64,000 bases of DNA from Caulobacter mirabilis (GCF_002749615.1 NZ_CP024201.1:1426001-1490000), one strand, 5' to 3'; counted from the first letter of the stretch, positions 39,193 to 47,990 are shown. The notes: generated by a model not told the origin, from the sequence alone. Numbers and translations are program-made.

Positions 39193-40932
39193 TTAGCCCT
39201 TCTTCTTGGGCTTGGCGGGCGTGGCCGCCTTCGGCGTCGTTCCCGCGTACCAGGCCGCCTTCTGGCTGAAGAGCCAGGAGAAGTCCCCGGTCAGCTGGCC
39301 CGACTTGGTGCTGGACGCCGGCGCGGTCGGCGTCGCCGGGGTGTAGCTGGAGTAGATCCCGGCCGACGAATGGCAGCCCATGCAGCTTTCGGTGCCGAAG
39401 ATCTGCGTATGCAGTCCCGGAAGACCGGCCGTGCCGCTGTTGTTCATCGGCGAGGTCCAGATCTGCGGCGAGGCGGCCGGGTTCGGCGTGCTCGGCGGGT
39501 TCAGGCAGTTGACGCTGTTGGGGACGCCTTCCTGGGCGTTGCAGGCTTCCTCGGCGCCGCCCTGGAAGTAGGTCTCCATGGTGATGTTGGTCAGGAAGGT
39601 CGGCGTCGGCTGCCCGCCCGGCTTGTTGGCCACCGAGCCCGGCAGGCCGGTGGTGTAGGGCGTCGGCGGCGTGCCGGGCGAGGTCGGCCACTGGGTGTCG
39701 ATCAGCTGGTAGTACTGGAACACCGAACCCAGGCTGGCCAGCGCCGCGCGGGCCTGGGCGTTCAGCGCCTGCTTGTCGGACGGGATCGGGGCGGCCCGCC
39801 AGGCCTGCACCGGGATCCGTGGATAGATGCCGTTGCTGTCCTGCTGCGGCAGCTGGTTGACCGTGCAGATCTGGCAGTTCGGATCATAGAACGACGGCTT
39901 CAGGTTCGGATTGGCGACGTCGTCGACATCCAGGTTGTCGACATGCTCGAAAGTCGACCAGATCCATTGCGGCGACGACGTCGTCTTGTGGGCGATGTGC
40001 ATGCCCACCAGTCCGACCGTGACCGAGCGCTCCTTCGGCCCCTTCGGAGTCTGGTCCATGACCACCGCCGGCATGGTGTAGTAGCGGCTGAGGTCGTCCT
40101 TCTTCGTCATGATGCGCCAGGCCAGCTTCAGCTCGAAGACGCCGCTCCAGTCCTGCGAGGCGTCGCCCCAGGGCATCGAGACGCTCTGGGTCCCGTTCTG
40201 GCTGAACGCCACCTGGCCGTTGATGTTGTAGAGGCTGTTGGCGCAGATGTAGTTGACCTCGTTGGGATCGATCAGGATCTCGTAGAAGACGAACTCGCCG
40301 TTCTGGTCGATCAGCGGCCCGGTGAACGCCTGGCCGATTTCGCTGAGCTGTGTGGAGGCGTTCAGCTCGCCGACCGCCGAGATCACGCCCAGGAACCGGG
40401 TCTTGCGATGGTCGGTCTTCACCGCGGCGGCGCTGAAGGCCGGCAGCCCCTTGCTGATCGGCTTGGCCAGCGCCGTGCGGGTCGTCGCCAGTTTCCGCGT
40501 CGCGCCCTGGCCGCAGGCCGAGGGCGTGGCGCCGTCGGTCTGGAAGATCTCCGGCGAACTCTGCCACAGCGTCCAGTGGGGCGAGCCGAAGCTGGTGTCG
40601 GTGAACGTCTTGGCGGCCTGGCCGGCGTCGTTGGTCGGCCAGTTCAGGGCCAGGAACATCTGCCAGGAGTAGAGGTCGAACTCACGCTGGACCCGCGGGA
40701 ACTGTTGGGCCTGTTCCAGCTTGGCCTTCAGGCCCGGGTCGACGTCGCCGGGCATCTGCGCGGTGATGGCCGGGTTGAAGTCCGGGAAGGACTGCAGATA
40801 GGCCGGCAGGGTCTGGGTCTGTCGGGCCAAGGCCGCCGGCAGCGCCACCGCGCCGATCGCCGCGACGATCGCGCCGGCGGCGGCCACGGTCTTCCACCCT
40901 GGCCTGCGCCAGTCGAATTTCGGTCGTTCCAT
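39193..40932 (-). CDS. Secreted CxxCH-containing protein (cytochrome c-like tail)
   Basis: The 579-residue protein starts MERPKFDWRRPG; GGGGAG lies 8 bases before the ATG. An N-terminal hydrophobic helix (16-36) is a membrane anchor or signal. The body (60-500) is Ser/Thr/Pro/Trp-rich and includes PNCQICTVNQ. Near residue 536 a single heme-binding motif CMGCHSSA appears, followed only by a short Ala/Pro tail rich in Lys. The layout is unlike usual c-type cytochromes, which have the motif near the start. A member of an uncharacterised periplasmic family is likely. The upstream extension to 40992 was rejected because the ribosome site fits 40932. Confidence 0.72.
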   Translation of the reverse strand: MERPKFDWRRPGWKTVAAAGAIVAAIGAVALPAALARQTQTLPAYLQSFPDFNPAITAQMPGDVDPGLKAKLEQAQQFPRVQREFDLYSWQMFLALNWPTNDAGQAAKTFTDTSFGSPHWTLWQSSPEIFQTDGATPSACGQGATRKLATTRTALAKPISKGLPAFSAAAVKTDHRKTRFLGVISAVGELNASTQLSEIGQAFTGPLIDQNGEFVFYEILIDPNEVNYICANSLYNINGQVAFSQNGTQSVSMPWGDASQDWSGVFELKLAWRIMTKKDDLSRYYTMPAVVMDQTPKGPKERSVTVGLVGMHIAHKTTSSPQWIWSTFEHVDNLDVDDVANPNLKPSFYDPNCQICTVNQLPQQDSNGIYPRIPVQAWRAAPIPSDKQALNAQARAALASLGSVFQYYQLIDTQWPTSPGTPPTPYTTGLPGSVANKPGGQPTPTFLTNITMETYFQGGAEEACNAQEGVPNSVNCLNPPSTPNPAASPQIWTSPMNNSGTAGLPGLHTQIFGTESCMGCHSSAGIYSSYTPATPTAPASSTKSGQLTGDFSWLFSQKAAWYAGTTPKAATPAKPKKKG

Positions 40933-41111
40933 CGATGGGGCTCCCCAGCCGCGAACGCCCCGTCGAACGCTACCTCCGCCCGACGGAGCCAACGACTCTA
41001 CCTTAGCGCGAATTTCGGGTTCGTCGAGGGGCCGCGAGCGGTCTGGACCGGCGGCGTTTTCCGGGCGAACGTGGCTGACAGTGTAAAACTATAGTCCGCG
41101 AGGAGACCGAG

Positions 41112-41510
41112 ATGGCGAACGACGATGTGCTGGCCCAATGGCATCGGGTGATCGAAACGCGGGACGCGGCCCTGCTGAACGACCTGCTCGATCCGGACGC
41201 GGTCTTCGAATCCCCTGTGGTCCATACGCCTCAGGTCGGCCGGGCGATCACCGCCAAATATCTGCTGTCGGCCTTCCAGGTGCTCAACAACGAGACCTTC
41301 GAGTACCTCGGCCGCTGGGACGGCGAGCGGTCGGCGGTCCTGGAGTTCGCCACGGTGATCGACGGCATCCGGATCAACGGCGTCGACATGATCTGGTGGA
41401 ACGAGGCTGGCCGCATCACCCGCTTCAAGGTCATGATCCGACCGCTGAAGGCCATCAACCTGGTCCATCAGAAGATGGGAGAGATGCTCATGGCGCTGGC
41501 CCCGACATGA
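41112..41510 (+). CDS. NTF2/SnoaL-like fold protein
   Basis: The 132-residue protein starts MANDDVLAQWHRVIETRDAALLNDLLDPDAVFESPV, the usual helix-plus-sheet start of SnoaL-like/NTF2 proteins; WWNEAGRITRFKVMIRP is the C-terminal strand pair. GAGGAGA lies 7 bases before the ATG. These small cones bind hydrophobic ligands or act as isomerases and hydrolases; the reaction is not clear. The stop overlaps the next ATG (ATGA), so it is cotranslated with the GNAT protein. Confidence 0.85.
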   Translation: MANDDVLAQWHRVIETRDAALLNDLLDPDAVFESPVVHTPQVGRAITAKYLLSAFQVLNNETFEYLGRWDGERSAVLEFATVIDGIRINGVDMIWWNEAGRITRFKVMIRPLKAINLVHQKMGEMLMALAPT

Positions 41511-42013
41511 CCGGCGAGGTCGAGGTTCGCCTGCTGAAGCCGAGCGAAGCGGAGGCCTTGCGGGCGTTGCGGCTGGAAGCCCTGACGCGCGACGAGGCCA
41601 GCTTCGCCTCGAACGCCGAGACCGAGGCCGCCAAGCCGCTGTCCTGGTTCGTCGAGCGGATCGGGGAGGGCGTTCTGGGCGCCTTCGCCGGCGACGCCCT
41701 GGTCGGCATGGCCGGCTACGACCGGCACGCCAACCCCAAGCAGCGGCACAAGGCGACGCTCTACGGCATGTATCTGCGCGCCGATCACCGGGGCAGCGGC
41801 GTGGCCGGCAAGCTGATCGCCGGGGTCATCACCCACGCCCGCGGCGAGGGCGTGGAGATCCTGCTGCTGGCCGTCAACGCCGCCAACCTGCGGGCGATCC
41901 GGCTCTATGAGCTGGCGGGCTTCGTTCAGTACGGCCTGGAGCCGAGGGCGCTGAAACAGCCGGACGGGACCTATAGCGACGACGAGCTCTACTGGCTGCC
42001 GCTGGATTCCTAG
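41507..42013 (+). CDS. GNAT-family N-acetyltransferase
   Basis: The 168-residue protein has the GNAT core with the acetyl-CoA-binding motif A (YLRADHRGSGVAGKLIAGVI near 90-109) and motif B (NAANLRAIRLYELAGFVQYG). The start is in the upstream stop (ATGA). It would transfer acetyl from acetyl-CoA to an amine on a small molecule or protein; substrate unknown. It is the second gene of a two-gene operon with a SnoaL-like protein. Confidence 0.92.
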   Translation: MTGEVEVRLLKPSEAEALRALRLEALTRDEASFASNAETEAAKPLSWFVERIGEGVLGAFAGDALVGMAGYDRHANPKQRHKATLYGMYLRADHRGSGVAGKLIAGVITHARGEGVEILLLAVNAANLRAIRLYELAGFVQYGLEPRALKQPDGTYSDDELYWLPLDS

Positions 42014-42032
42014 GCTCGGTAGTCGAGCCGAC

Positions 42033-42131
42033 TGTCCCGGCGAAGGCCGGGATCCAGCTTCAGGCTCGGCGATAGGGGATTTCCAGTCCAAGCCTGGTCA
42101 AGAGCCTGGGTCCCGGCCCTCGCCGGGATGG
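42033..42131. repeat. Dispersed inverted repeat, family A copy 4
   Basis: CCCGGCGAAGGCCGGGATCC (42036-42055) and GGGTCCCGGCCCTCGCCGGG (42108-42127) face each other about 50 bases apart. It is downstream of the GNAT gene and before the next plus-strand gene at 42243. Confidence 0.8.
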
Positions 42132-42242
42132 TCGGATGAAGTGGCGGGTTGGATTTAGGCTCAATCCCTCGTTAAGCCGCTCCGGCCTAGCCTCTCGCGA
42201 CAGGAGCCGCGGCTTCGCGGCTCACCCGCAAGGGAGGCCGCC

Positions 42243-42626
42243 ATGTCCGTGACCCGAACCGGCACGTTTCGTCGACTGAGCGACCATTTCGAGCCGGTCG
42301 ACGACAGCGATCCGCACGCCCAGCGGCGCATTCGCGGCCAGCTCGAACAGATCGACTACACCGCCTTCGCTTCGAACAAGGCCGTTGTGGCCCAGGTGCT
42401 GGGGCAGGCCGACGCCCTGAAGTTCCAGAAGCTCGCCGTCGCCGCGGCCAACGCCCGCGCGGTCTGGGTCGCCCACGCGCTCTCCGTCTCGGACACGGCG
42501 GGTCGTCTGACGCCGGACGACCTGGCCAAGCTCTCCCACCTGCGGACGACCTTCGAGGAGCTGACCGAAGCCTACGAAGCCCTGCGCCGGATGGTGGAGC
42601 GGGGGTACCTGGCCTACGGGGCCTGA
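42243..42626 (+). CDS. Hypothetical helical protein
   Basis: The 127-residue protein is charged and Ala-rich, mostly helical (about 25-125, AQRRIRGQLEQIDYTAFAS, then ALKFQKLAVAAANARAVWVAH). No signal peptide, membrane helix or Cys pairs are seen. I do not recognise a family. It lies alone after the repeat; the next gene, a DUF2239 protein with its own promoter, starts 86 bases downstream. Confidence 0.6.
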   Translation: MSVTRTGTFRRLSDHFEPVDDSDPHAQRRIRGQLEQIDYTAFASNKAVVAQVLGQADALKFQKLAVAAANARAVWVAHALSVSDTAGRLTPDDLAKLSHLRTTFEELTEAYEALRRMVERGYLAYGA

Positions 42627-42639
42627 CGCGCGGGCAGGT

Positions 42640-42669
42640 TTGACCCGGGTGATATTGACCTGAGATAAT
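42640..42669 (+). promoter_or_regulatory. Consensus-like promoter of the DUF2239 gene
   Basis: TTGACC (42640-42645), an 18-base spacer and GATAAT (42664-42669) match the sigma-70 consensus at 5 of 6 positions in each box. A second TTGACC lies in the spacer (42655-42660) with TAAAAA 16 bases beyond it, giving two overlapping promoters. Confidence 0.55.
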
Positions 42670-42711
42670 TTCCGGGTAAAAAGCCGCTCCCCTGAACGAG
42701 CGAGCCCCGCC

Positions 42712-43260
42712 ATGTCCGTCGACGCCGCCACCCTCTGCACCGCCTTCCTGGGCGAGCGCCGGCTCGCGGCCGGCCCGCTGGCCGAGGTCGCCCGAGCCGT
42801 CGCCGCCTCGTCCGATCCGTCTTCGGCCCAGGTCTTCGCCGACGCCGACGCGCGGCCGATCGATCTGGATCTGCGTGGCTCGGCCGAAGAGGTGGTCGCA
42901 CGGCTGCCGGCGCCGCCCGAGGCCGCGCCCCGCGGGCCGGGCCGGCCGAAGTTGGGCGTCATCGCGCGGGAGGTGACCCTGCTGCCCCGGCATTGGGAAT
43001 GGCTCGCCGCCCAGCCCGGCGGATCCTCGGTGGCGCTGCGCAAACTGGTCGAGGCCGCCCAGCGCGATCCGAGGGAGCGGGCGAGGGCGGCGCGTGAGGC
43101 GGCTTGGCGGTTCCTGACCGCCATGGCCGGCGATCGGCCCGGCTATGAGGACGCCGGCCGGGCCCTGTTCGCCGACGACCTGGCCGGTTTCGAAGCCTGC
43201 ATGGTCGATTGGCCGTCCGACATCCGCGCCTACGCGCTCGTCCTGGCGAGGCCGGCATGA
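42712..43260 (+). CDS. DUF2239 family protein
   Basis: The 182-residue protein has the layout of DUF2239: an N-terminal helical half (to about 70), a central Pro/Gly-rich linker (APRGPGRPKLGVIAREVTLLPRHWEWLAAQ) and a helical C-terminal half with a Trp/Asp-rich end (MVDWPSDIRAYA). The family has no known function. The stop overlaps the next ATG (ATGA), so it is cotranslated with the GIY-YIG-like protein. Confidence 0.82.
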   Translation: MSVDAATLCTAFLGERRLAAGPLAEVARAVAASSDPSSAQVFADADARPIDLDLRGSAEEVVARLPAPPEAAPRGPGRPKLGVIAREVTLLPRHWEWLAAQPGGSSVALRKLVEAAQRDPRERARAAREAAWRFLTAMAGDRPGYEDAGRALFADDLAGFEACMVDWPSDIRAYALVLARPA

Positions 43261-43601
43261 GCCGGGAGCATCGCAAGGCGCTGGTCTCGGCCTACAAGGA
43301 GCGCAAGGCTCGGCCCGGGGTGTTCGCCGTCCGCAGCCTGTCGGACGGCGGGGCCTGGGTGTTTTCGACGCCGAATCTCGAGAACCGGCGGAACGGCCTG
43401 TGGTTCGCGCTGCGGCTGGGCAGCCATCCGCATCGCGCGCTGCAGGCGGCCTGGACGGCCCGAGGCGAGGCTGACTTCGTCTACGAGGAGCTGGAGGCGG
43501 TCGACCCCGAAGGGTTGGCGGCCTGGCAGCTGGCCGAGCGGTTGAAGGCGCGCGAGGCGTACTGGCGGACGCGGCTGGCGGCGGGTATTGCCGAGGGATG
43601 A
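43257..43601 (+). CDS. GIY-YIG nuclease-like protein (degenerate active site)
   Basis: The 114-residue protein follows the GIY-YIG frame: GVFAVRSL where GIY would be, GGAWVF where YIG would be, NLENRRNGLWFALRLGSHPHRALQAAWTARG (Arg and His positions) and EELEAVD. The two signature tripeptides read GVF and WVF, not GIY and YIG, so the catalytic Tyr residues are missing. It is probably a non-catalytic or altered relative. It starts inside the DUF2239 stop (ATGA) and overlaps the next gene at its end, so it belongs to an operon. Confidence 0.75.
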   Translation: MSREHRKALVSAYKERKARPGVFAVRSLSDGGAWVFSTPNLENRRNGLWFALRLGSHPHRALQAAWTARGEADFVYEELEAVDPEGLAAWQLAERLKAREAYWRTRLAAGIAEG

Positions 43602-44071
43602 GCCCCCGGAGCCCCGCGTCCATGCCCTGGATCGTCTACGTCTGCATCGGCGCCTGCCTGGTCGCCGGGATGCTGAACGCCATCCAGGCGCCGACCAACG
43701 CCAGCCTGGTCGGGGCGGTGGGGTCGCCGATCAACGCGGCCCTGGTGTCGTTCGCGGTGGGGACGATCGTGCTGTTGGGGCTGGCGCTGGCCATGCGGGC
43801 CAAGCCCGATCTCGGCGCGGTCAGGGGTCTGCCATGGTGGGCCTGGATGGGCGGGGTCTACGGGGCCTTCTTCGTCACCGCCGCCGCCTTCTCCGCGCCG
43901 CGCCTGGGGGTGGCCTTCGTGATCACCCTGATGATCGCCGGCCAGTTGATCATGAGCATGACGATCGACCACCTGGGCGCCTTCGGGGTTCCCGAGCGGC
44001 CGGTGAGCTGGGCCCGGCTGGCCGGCGTGGCGCTGGTGTTCGCCGGCGTGGTGCTGGTGAGGCGGGGCTAG
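43598..44071 (+). CDS. DMT-superfamily protein, YdcZ/DUF606-like
   Basis: The 157-residue protein has five predicted membrane helices (about 10-30, 43-62, 75-97, 102-122 and 135-155). AGMLNAIQAPTNASLVGAVGSPINAALVSF is the typical start of YdcZ/DUF606 transporters. Such half-size members work as dimers. It starts in the upstream stop (ATGA). The substrate is not known. Confidence 0.88.
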   Translation: MSPRSPASMPWIVYVCIGACLVAGMLNAIQAPTNASLVGAVGSPINAALVSFAVGTIVLLGLALAMRAKPDLGAVRGLPWWAWMGGVYGAFFVTAAAFSAPRLGVAFVITLMIAGQLIMSMTIDHLGAFGVPERPVSWARLAGVALVFAGVVLVRRG

Positions 44072-44089
44072 GTCTTCGAAACAGCGCAA

Positions 44090-44121
44090 GGGCGGCCGAT
44101 CCGATCCGGGATCGACCGCCC
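44090..44121. terminator. Hairpin between convergent genes
   Basis: GGGCGGCCGATC (44090-44101) pairs with GATCGACCGCCC (44110-44121) with one mismatch. It lies between the YdcZ-like gene and the minus-strand gene ending at 44184, and could stop either transcript. No long T-run is seen. Confidence 0.5.
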
Positions 44122-44183
44122 CGCTGCCCGGGCGGCGCGCCGTGGAGGGCTCGGCGCATCGACGCCCTTTTCGCCCCGGCCGC

Positions 44184-44819
44184 CTAGAGCTGCGGCTCCG
44201 GGGAAGGTTGCGGCTCGACCGCCGGCGGCGCGGCCGGCGTCAGCGTGACCGTGGCCGGCGCGCCCAGAGCCGGCGCGCCCAGAGCCGGCGCGGGAGGAGC
44301 CGACGGGGCCGCGACCGGCGCCGTGGCGCTGACATCGGCGGTCGCTTCCTCGACGCTGGCGGCGCGAGGAGACGGCTCGTCGCGCTTGGCTATCCGGCGC
44401 GGCGCGGGTTCGGCGCGGGCCTTCGGCTGGGCGGCGGCCTGTTTCACCACCGGCGAGCGCTCGGCGCTCGGCGGCAGCGACGGCGCCAGCGCCTCGGCGG
44501 CGGCCGGCGTGGCGGCGACAGGCTCGGGCTCCGCCGGCGGAGGCGTCACGGGCGGGGCGGTCAGGTCGGACGCGGCCACGGTGCGGCCTTCCTGAGCCTG
44601 ATCGCGCGGCAGGGCGACCAGGGCGATGGCGCCGGCGCAGACGGCCGCGACGCCGAGCGGCGCGACGAGGCGCCAATCGAATCCGCCTCGCTTGGCGCGC
44701 GAGGCCGAGCCGAGGCTCGTGGACGCCGCGAAGGGGGGCGGGGTCTCCGTACCGGCGGGCGTCGGGTTCAGCTCCGGATTCGCGAACAGAGCCTTGGCGG
44801 TTTCACGATCCAAGGTCAT
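44184..44819 (-). CDS. Single-span membrane protein with Pro/Ala-rich periplasmic tail
   Basis: The start MTLDRETAKALF has GGAAGGA 6 bases before it. The 211-residue product has a cytosolic lead (1-50), one membrane helix (about 52-75, VAPLGVAAVCAGAIALVALP), and a long Pro/Ala/Glu-rich tail with a doubled APALG motif. The architecture is TonB-like (anchored N-terminus, stretched periplasmic linker), but the C-terminal TonB domain is absent, so it is not TonB. No family is recognised. Its leader is the AT-rich 362-base gap shared with the acyl-CoA synthetase gene. Confidence 0.65.
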   Translation of the reverse strand: MTLDRETAKALFANPELNPTPAGTETPPPFAASTSLGSASRAKRGGFDWRLVAPLGVAAVCAGAIALVALPRDQAQEGRTVAASDLTAPPVTPPPAEPEPVAATPAAAEALAPSLPPSAERSPVVKQAAAQPKARAEPAPRRIAKRDEPSPRAASVEEATADVSATAPVAAPSAPPAPALGAPALGAPATVTLTPAAPPAVEPQPSPEPQL

Positions 44820-45181
44820 TTTTCGTCCTTCCCATAGTTTTTCCGTTACGAATGAAACGAACGTCGGTCGCCGACGGTTCCCTTCCGTGCGCGTAAACTC
44901 GTCAGAGAGCTGAAAAGTCTGGTCTGCGTCCTCCTTGCGAGATGTTTGATCTCTATCCGGGGCAGATGAAATCTTCCGTTGGTTGGATTTCTTGTTTCTC
45001 GCCTGCCGAATATTTGCCATAAACCCGACAGATTCCTGCCGCAGGCGAGGGGGCGATCGGACGGGCACTGCGGCGTTTCCGCAACGTTCACCGCATCGCA
45101 GCAAACATCCGCTCGCCTCGCCTTGACCGGGATTCCCTCGGCGGGCGAACGTGCAGGGCGGCGTGTCTGGGAGGCGTTCCA
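44820..45181. other. AT-richer 362-base divergent intergenic region
   Basis: No protein gene with a good ribosome site is seen here, though one minus-strand frame stays open. The sequence is clearly less GC-rich than the surroundings (for example near 44880-45030). It should hold the promoters of the membrane protein on the left and of the acyl-CoA synthetase on the right. A small RNA cannot be excluded. Confidence 0.4.
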
Positions 45182-46978
45182 ATGAAGTTGAAGGCGCGGA
45201 TCGCGCGTGAGCTGCGGTTCTTCGGAGGGCTGCGCCGCACCCTCGGCTGGGTGAAGCCTATCGCGCCGGACAGCAAGACCCTGATCTGCGACGATCTGGA
45301 GGCCTCGGTCGACAAGCACCGCGATCGGCAGGCGATCAGCTTCGAGGGCAAGACCCTGACCTACGGCGAGATGGACGCCGTGGCCAACCGCTACGCCCAT
45401 TGGGCCAAGGAGCAGGGAATCACCCGCGGCCAGACGGTGGCGCTGTTCATGCCCAACCGCGCCGAGTACCTGCCGATCTGGTACGGCCTGACCAAGGTCG
45501 GGGTGGCCACCGCCCTGATCAACAACAACCTGACCGGCGCCGCCCTGGCGCACTGCCTGAATATCTCCGGCGCCCACCACTGCCTGGTCGACGGCGAGAC
45601 CTGCGAGGCCTTCGAGGCGGTCAAGGATCAGCTGAACAAGACCATGTACCAGTGGACGCTCGGCCCGGTGACCGGCGACCGCCGCGACCTGGTCACCGCC
45701 CTGAAGAGCTGCAGCAGCCTGCGGCCCGACCGGATCAGCGCCCGCGACGACATCCGCGCCAAGGATACGGCGCTGTGGATCTTCACCAGCGGCACCACCG
45801 GCCTGCCCAAGGCCGCGCGCATGACCCACATGCGGGTGCAGCTCTACATGCGCGGCTTCGCCGGCTCGACCGGGGCCAACGAGACCGACCGCATCTATCA
45901 GGTGCTGCCGATGTACCACGCCACCGGCGGCCTCTGCGCCATGGGCGCGGGCCTGCTGACCGGCGGCTCGATCGTGCTGCGCAAGAAGTTCTCGACCACC
46001 CACTTCTGGGAGGACGTCCACACCCAGAACTGCACCATGTTCGTCTATATCGGCGAGCTGTGCCGCTATCTGGTCAACGCCCCGGAAGCGCCGTTCGAGC
46101 GTGACCACAAGCTGCGCCTCGCCTTCGGCAACGGCCTGCGGGCCGACGTCTGGGAGGACATGGTCAAGCGCTTCAACATCCCGCAGGTGCTGGAGTTCTA
46201 CGGCGCGACCGAAGGCAACGTGTCGATGTTCAACTTCGACGGCCACACCGGCGCCATCGGCCGGATCCCGAAGTGGCTGAAGAAGCGGTTCAACGCCCGC
46301 CTAGTCCAGTTCGACATCGACAAGGAGGAGCCGGTGCGCGGCCCCAACGGCCTGTGCATCGAGTGCGGTCCCGACCAGGTCGGCGAGTGCCTGGGCAAGA
46401 TCGACCCGAACGACCCGCGCGCCAACTACACCGGCTATGCCGACAAGGCCGCGACCGAGAAGAAGATCCTGCGCGACGTGTTCGAGAAGGGCGACGCCTG
46501 GTTCCGGACCGGCGACCTGATGCGCCAGGACGCCGAGGGCTATTTCTATTTCGTCGACCGGATCGGCGACACCTTCCGCTGGAAGGGCGAGAACGTCTCG
46601 ACCGGAGAGGTCGCCGACCGCCTGAGCGACTTCGCCGGCGTGCTCGAGGCCAACGTCTATGGGGTGGCGGTGCCCGGCCAGGACGGCCGCGCCGGCATGG
46701 CCGCCCTGACGGTCGACGACGCGTTCGACCTCGAGGCCTTCCACGCCCATGTCGAGTCCAGCCTGCCGACCTACGCCCAGCCGCTGTTCATCCGCATGCA
46801 GCGCCAGATCGAGACCACGGGGACCTTCAAGTACCGCAAGGTCGACCTGGTCTCGGACGGCTTCGACCCGGCCAAGGTCAAGGATCCGCTCTATTTCCGG
46901 AATCCGGTGAAGAAGGCCTGGACCAAGATGACCAAGGCGACCTTCGACAAGATCAACGAGGGCGGCTTCCGGCTCTAG
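45182..46978 (+). CDS. Long-chain acyl-CoA synthetase (FATP/SLC27-like)
   Basis: The 598-residue protein shows the AMP-binding motif TSGTTGLPKAARMTHMR near 199-215, the A5 motif (EFYGATEGNVSMFNFDG), the A7 motif (DAWFRTGDLMRQD near 440) and the A8 region (GENVSTGEV). The N-terminal start resembles the fatty-acid transport/very-long-chain acyl-CoA synthetase group. It forms acyl-AMP and then acyl-CoA from long fatty acids or bile-acid-like substrates. No signal peptide. The FUSC gene follows 12 bases later, so both are probably in one transcript. Confidence 0.93.
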   Translation: MKLKARIARELRFFGGLRRTLGWVKPIAPDSKTLICDDLEASVDKHRDRQAISFEGKTLTYGEMDAVANRYAHWAKEQGITRGQTVALFMPNRAEYLPIWYGLTKVGVATALINNNLTGAALAHCLNISGAHHCLVDGETCEAFEAVKDQLNKTMYQWTLGPVTGDRRDLVTALKSCSSLRPDRISARDDIRAKDTALWIFTSGTTGLPKAARMTHMRVQLYMRGFAGSTGANETDRIYQVLPMYHATGGLCAMGAGLLTGGSIVLRKKFSTTHFWEDVHTQNCTMFVYIGELCRYLVNAPEAPFERDHKLRLAFGNGLRADVWEDMVKRFNIPQVLEFYGATEGNVSMFNFDGHTGAIGRIPKWLKKRFNARLVQFDIDKEEPVRGPNGLCIECGPDQVGECLGKIDPNDPRANYTGYADKAATEKKILRDVFEKGDAWFRTGDLMRQDAEGYFYFVDRIGDTFRWKGENVSTGEVADRLSDFAGVLEANVYGVAVPGQDGRAGMAALTVDDAFDLEAFHAHVESSLPTYAQPLFIRMQRQIETTGTFKYRKVDLVSDGFDPAKVKDPLYFRNPVKKAWTKMTKATFDKINEGGFRL

Positions 46979-46990
46979 GAGGCGCGACGG

Positions 46991-47986
46991 ATGACGGGGC
47001 GGGTGCTCAGCCCCCGGCGACGGGCGGAACTGCGGGCGGCCATGCAGATGGCGGTCGGCGCCATCGCGGCCCTGCTGCTGGCCACCGCCCTGAAGCTGCC
47101 GCACGCCTACTGGAGCGTCATCTCGGCCATCGTGGTCATCCAGGCCAGCGTCGGCAGCGGCGTCCTGGGCGTGGCGCGCGACCGGGCGCTGGGCACCGTG
47201 GCCGGGGCCCTGGTCGGCGCGGCGGCGGCGATCGTGCGGCCGGACGGGATGACCGGCATGGCCGTGGCGCTGGCGATCACCACGGCGGGTCTGGCCTTCC
47301 TTGGCGCCGGCCGCCCCTGGCTGAAGATCGCGCCGGTGACCGCGGCCATCGTCATCGCCGGCGGCGGCAGCCCGGACGGCACCGCCACCCTGGCCTTCGA
47401 CCGGGTCATGGAGATCCTGGTCGGCAGCGCCGTTGGGGTCGCCGCCATCCTGCTGCTGTTCCCGCGTCACGCCCGCACCACCTTCCGGCTACAGGCGCGC
47501 GAGGCGGCCAGCGAGGCGGCGACCCTGCTGGCGCTGGTGCTGAAGGGCGAACCCGCCGACAACGAGGACATCCGCCGTCGCCATGCCGAGCTGAAGGCCC
47601 GGCTCGACACCCTCGGCGCCACGGCCAAGAGCGTCATCGAGCTGCCGACGCCCCAGCGCGAGACCGCCGACCGCGCCGCGCTGGTGCGCGCCTTCTGGCG
47701 GGTGCGCAGCGACATCGTCATCCTGGGCAGGGCCTTCCAGGTCGAGGGCAAGGGCGACAGTCTGGCGCCCTGGTCCGCCGCCGCCGCCCGGGTCGTCGCT
47801 CGTCTGGAGGCGCTGTCGCAGGGGCGGTTCGGCGAGCCGCTGGGCGAACTGGCGCTGGAGCTTTCGCTGGGCGCGTCGCCGGACGCCGGCGACCTGGCCC
47901 ATGGCGCCGCCGCCATCGGCCTGGCCCACATGCACCGCGACCTCGACGACCTGGCCGAGCGGTTCAAGGACCTAGGGTTGGCGTAG
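46991..47986 (+). CDS. FUSC-family membrane protein
   Basis: The 331-residue protein has about six membrane helices in its first 170 residues (for example MQMAVGAIAALLLATALKL, SVISAIVVIQASVGSG and ITTAGLAFLGAG), then a cytosolic helical domain (180-331). This matches the N-terminal half of fusaric-acid resistance/aromatic-acid exporter proteins (FUSC, YccS/YhfK-like). The substrate and the membrane fusion partner were not seen here. It follows the acyl-CoA synthetase gene by 12 bases. Confidence 0.88.
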   Translation: MTGRVLSPRRRAELRAAMQMAVGAIAALLLATALKLPHAYWSVISAIVVIQASVGSGVLGVARDRALGTVAGALVGAAAAIVRPDGMTGMAVALAITTAGLAFLGAGRPWLKIAPVTAAIVIAGGGSPDGTATLAFDRVMEILVGSAVGVAAILLLFPRHARTTFRLQAREAASEAATLLALVLKGEPADNEDIRRRHAELKARLDTLGATAKSVIELPTPQRETADRAALVRAFWRVRSDIVILGRAFQVEGKGDSLAPWSAAAARVVARLEALSQGRFGEPLGELALELSLGASPDAGDLAHGAAAIGLAHMHRDLDDLAERFKDLGLA

Positions 47987-47990
47987 AGGG

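Noticed and set aside
44820..45182. N-terminal extension of the TonB-like membrane protein to 45182
   Set aside because: The added region is AT-rich, has many Lys/Asn/Ser and no ribosome site, while GGAAGGA stands exactly before the ATG at 44819.
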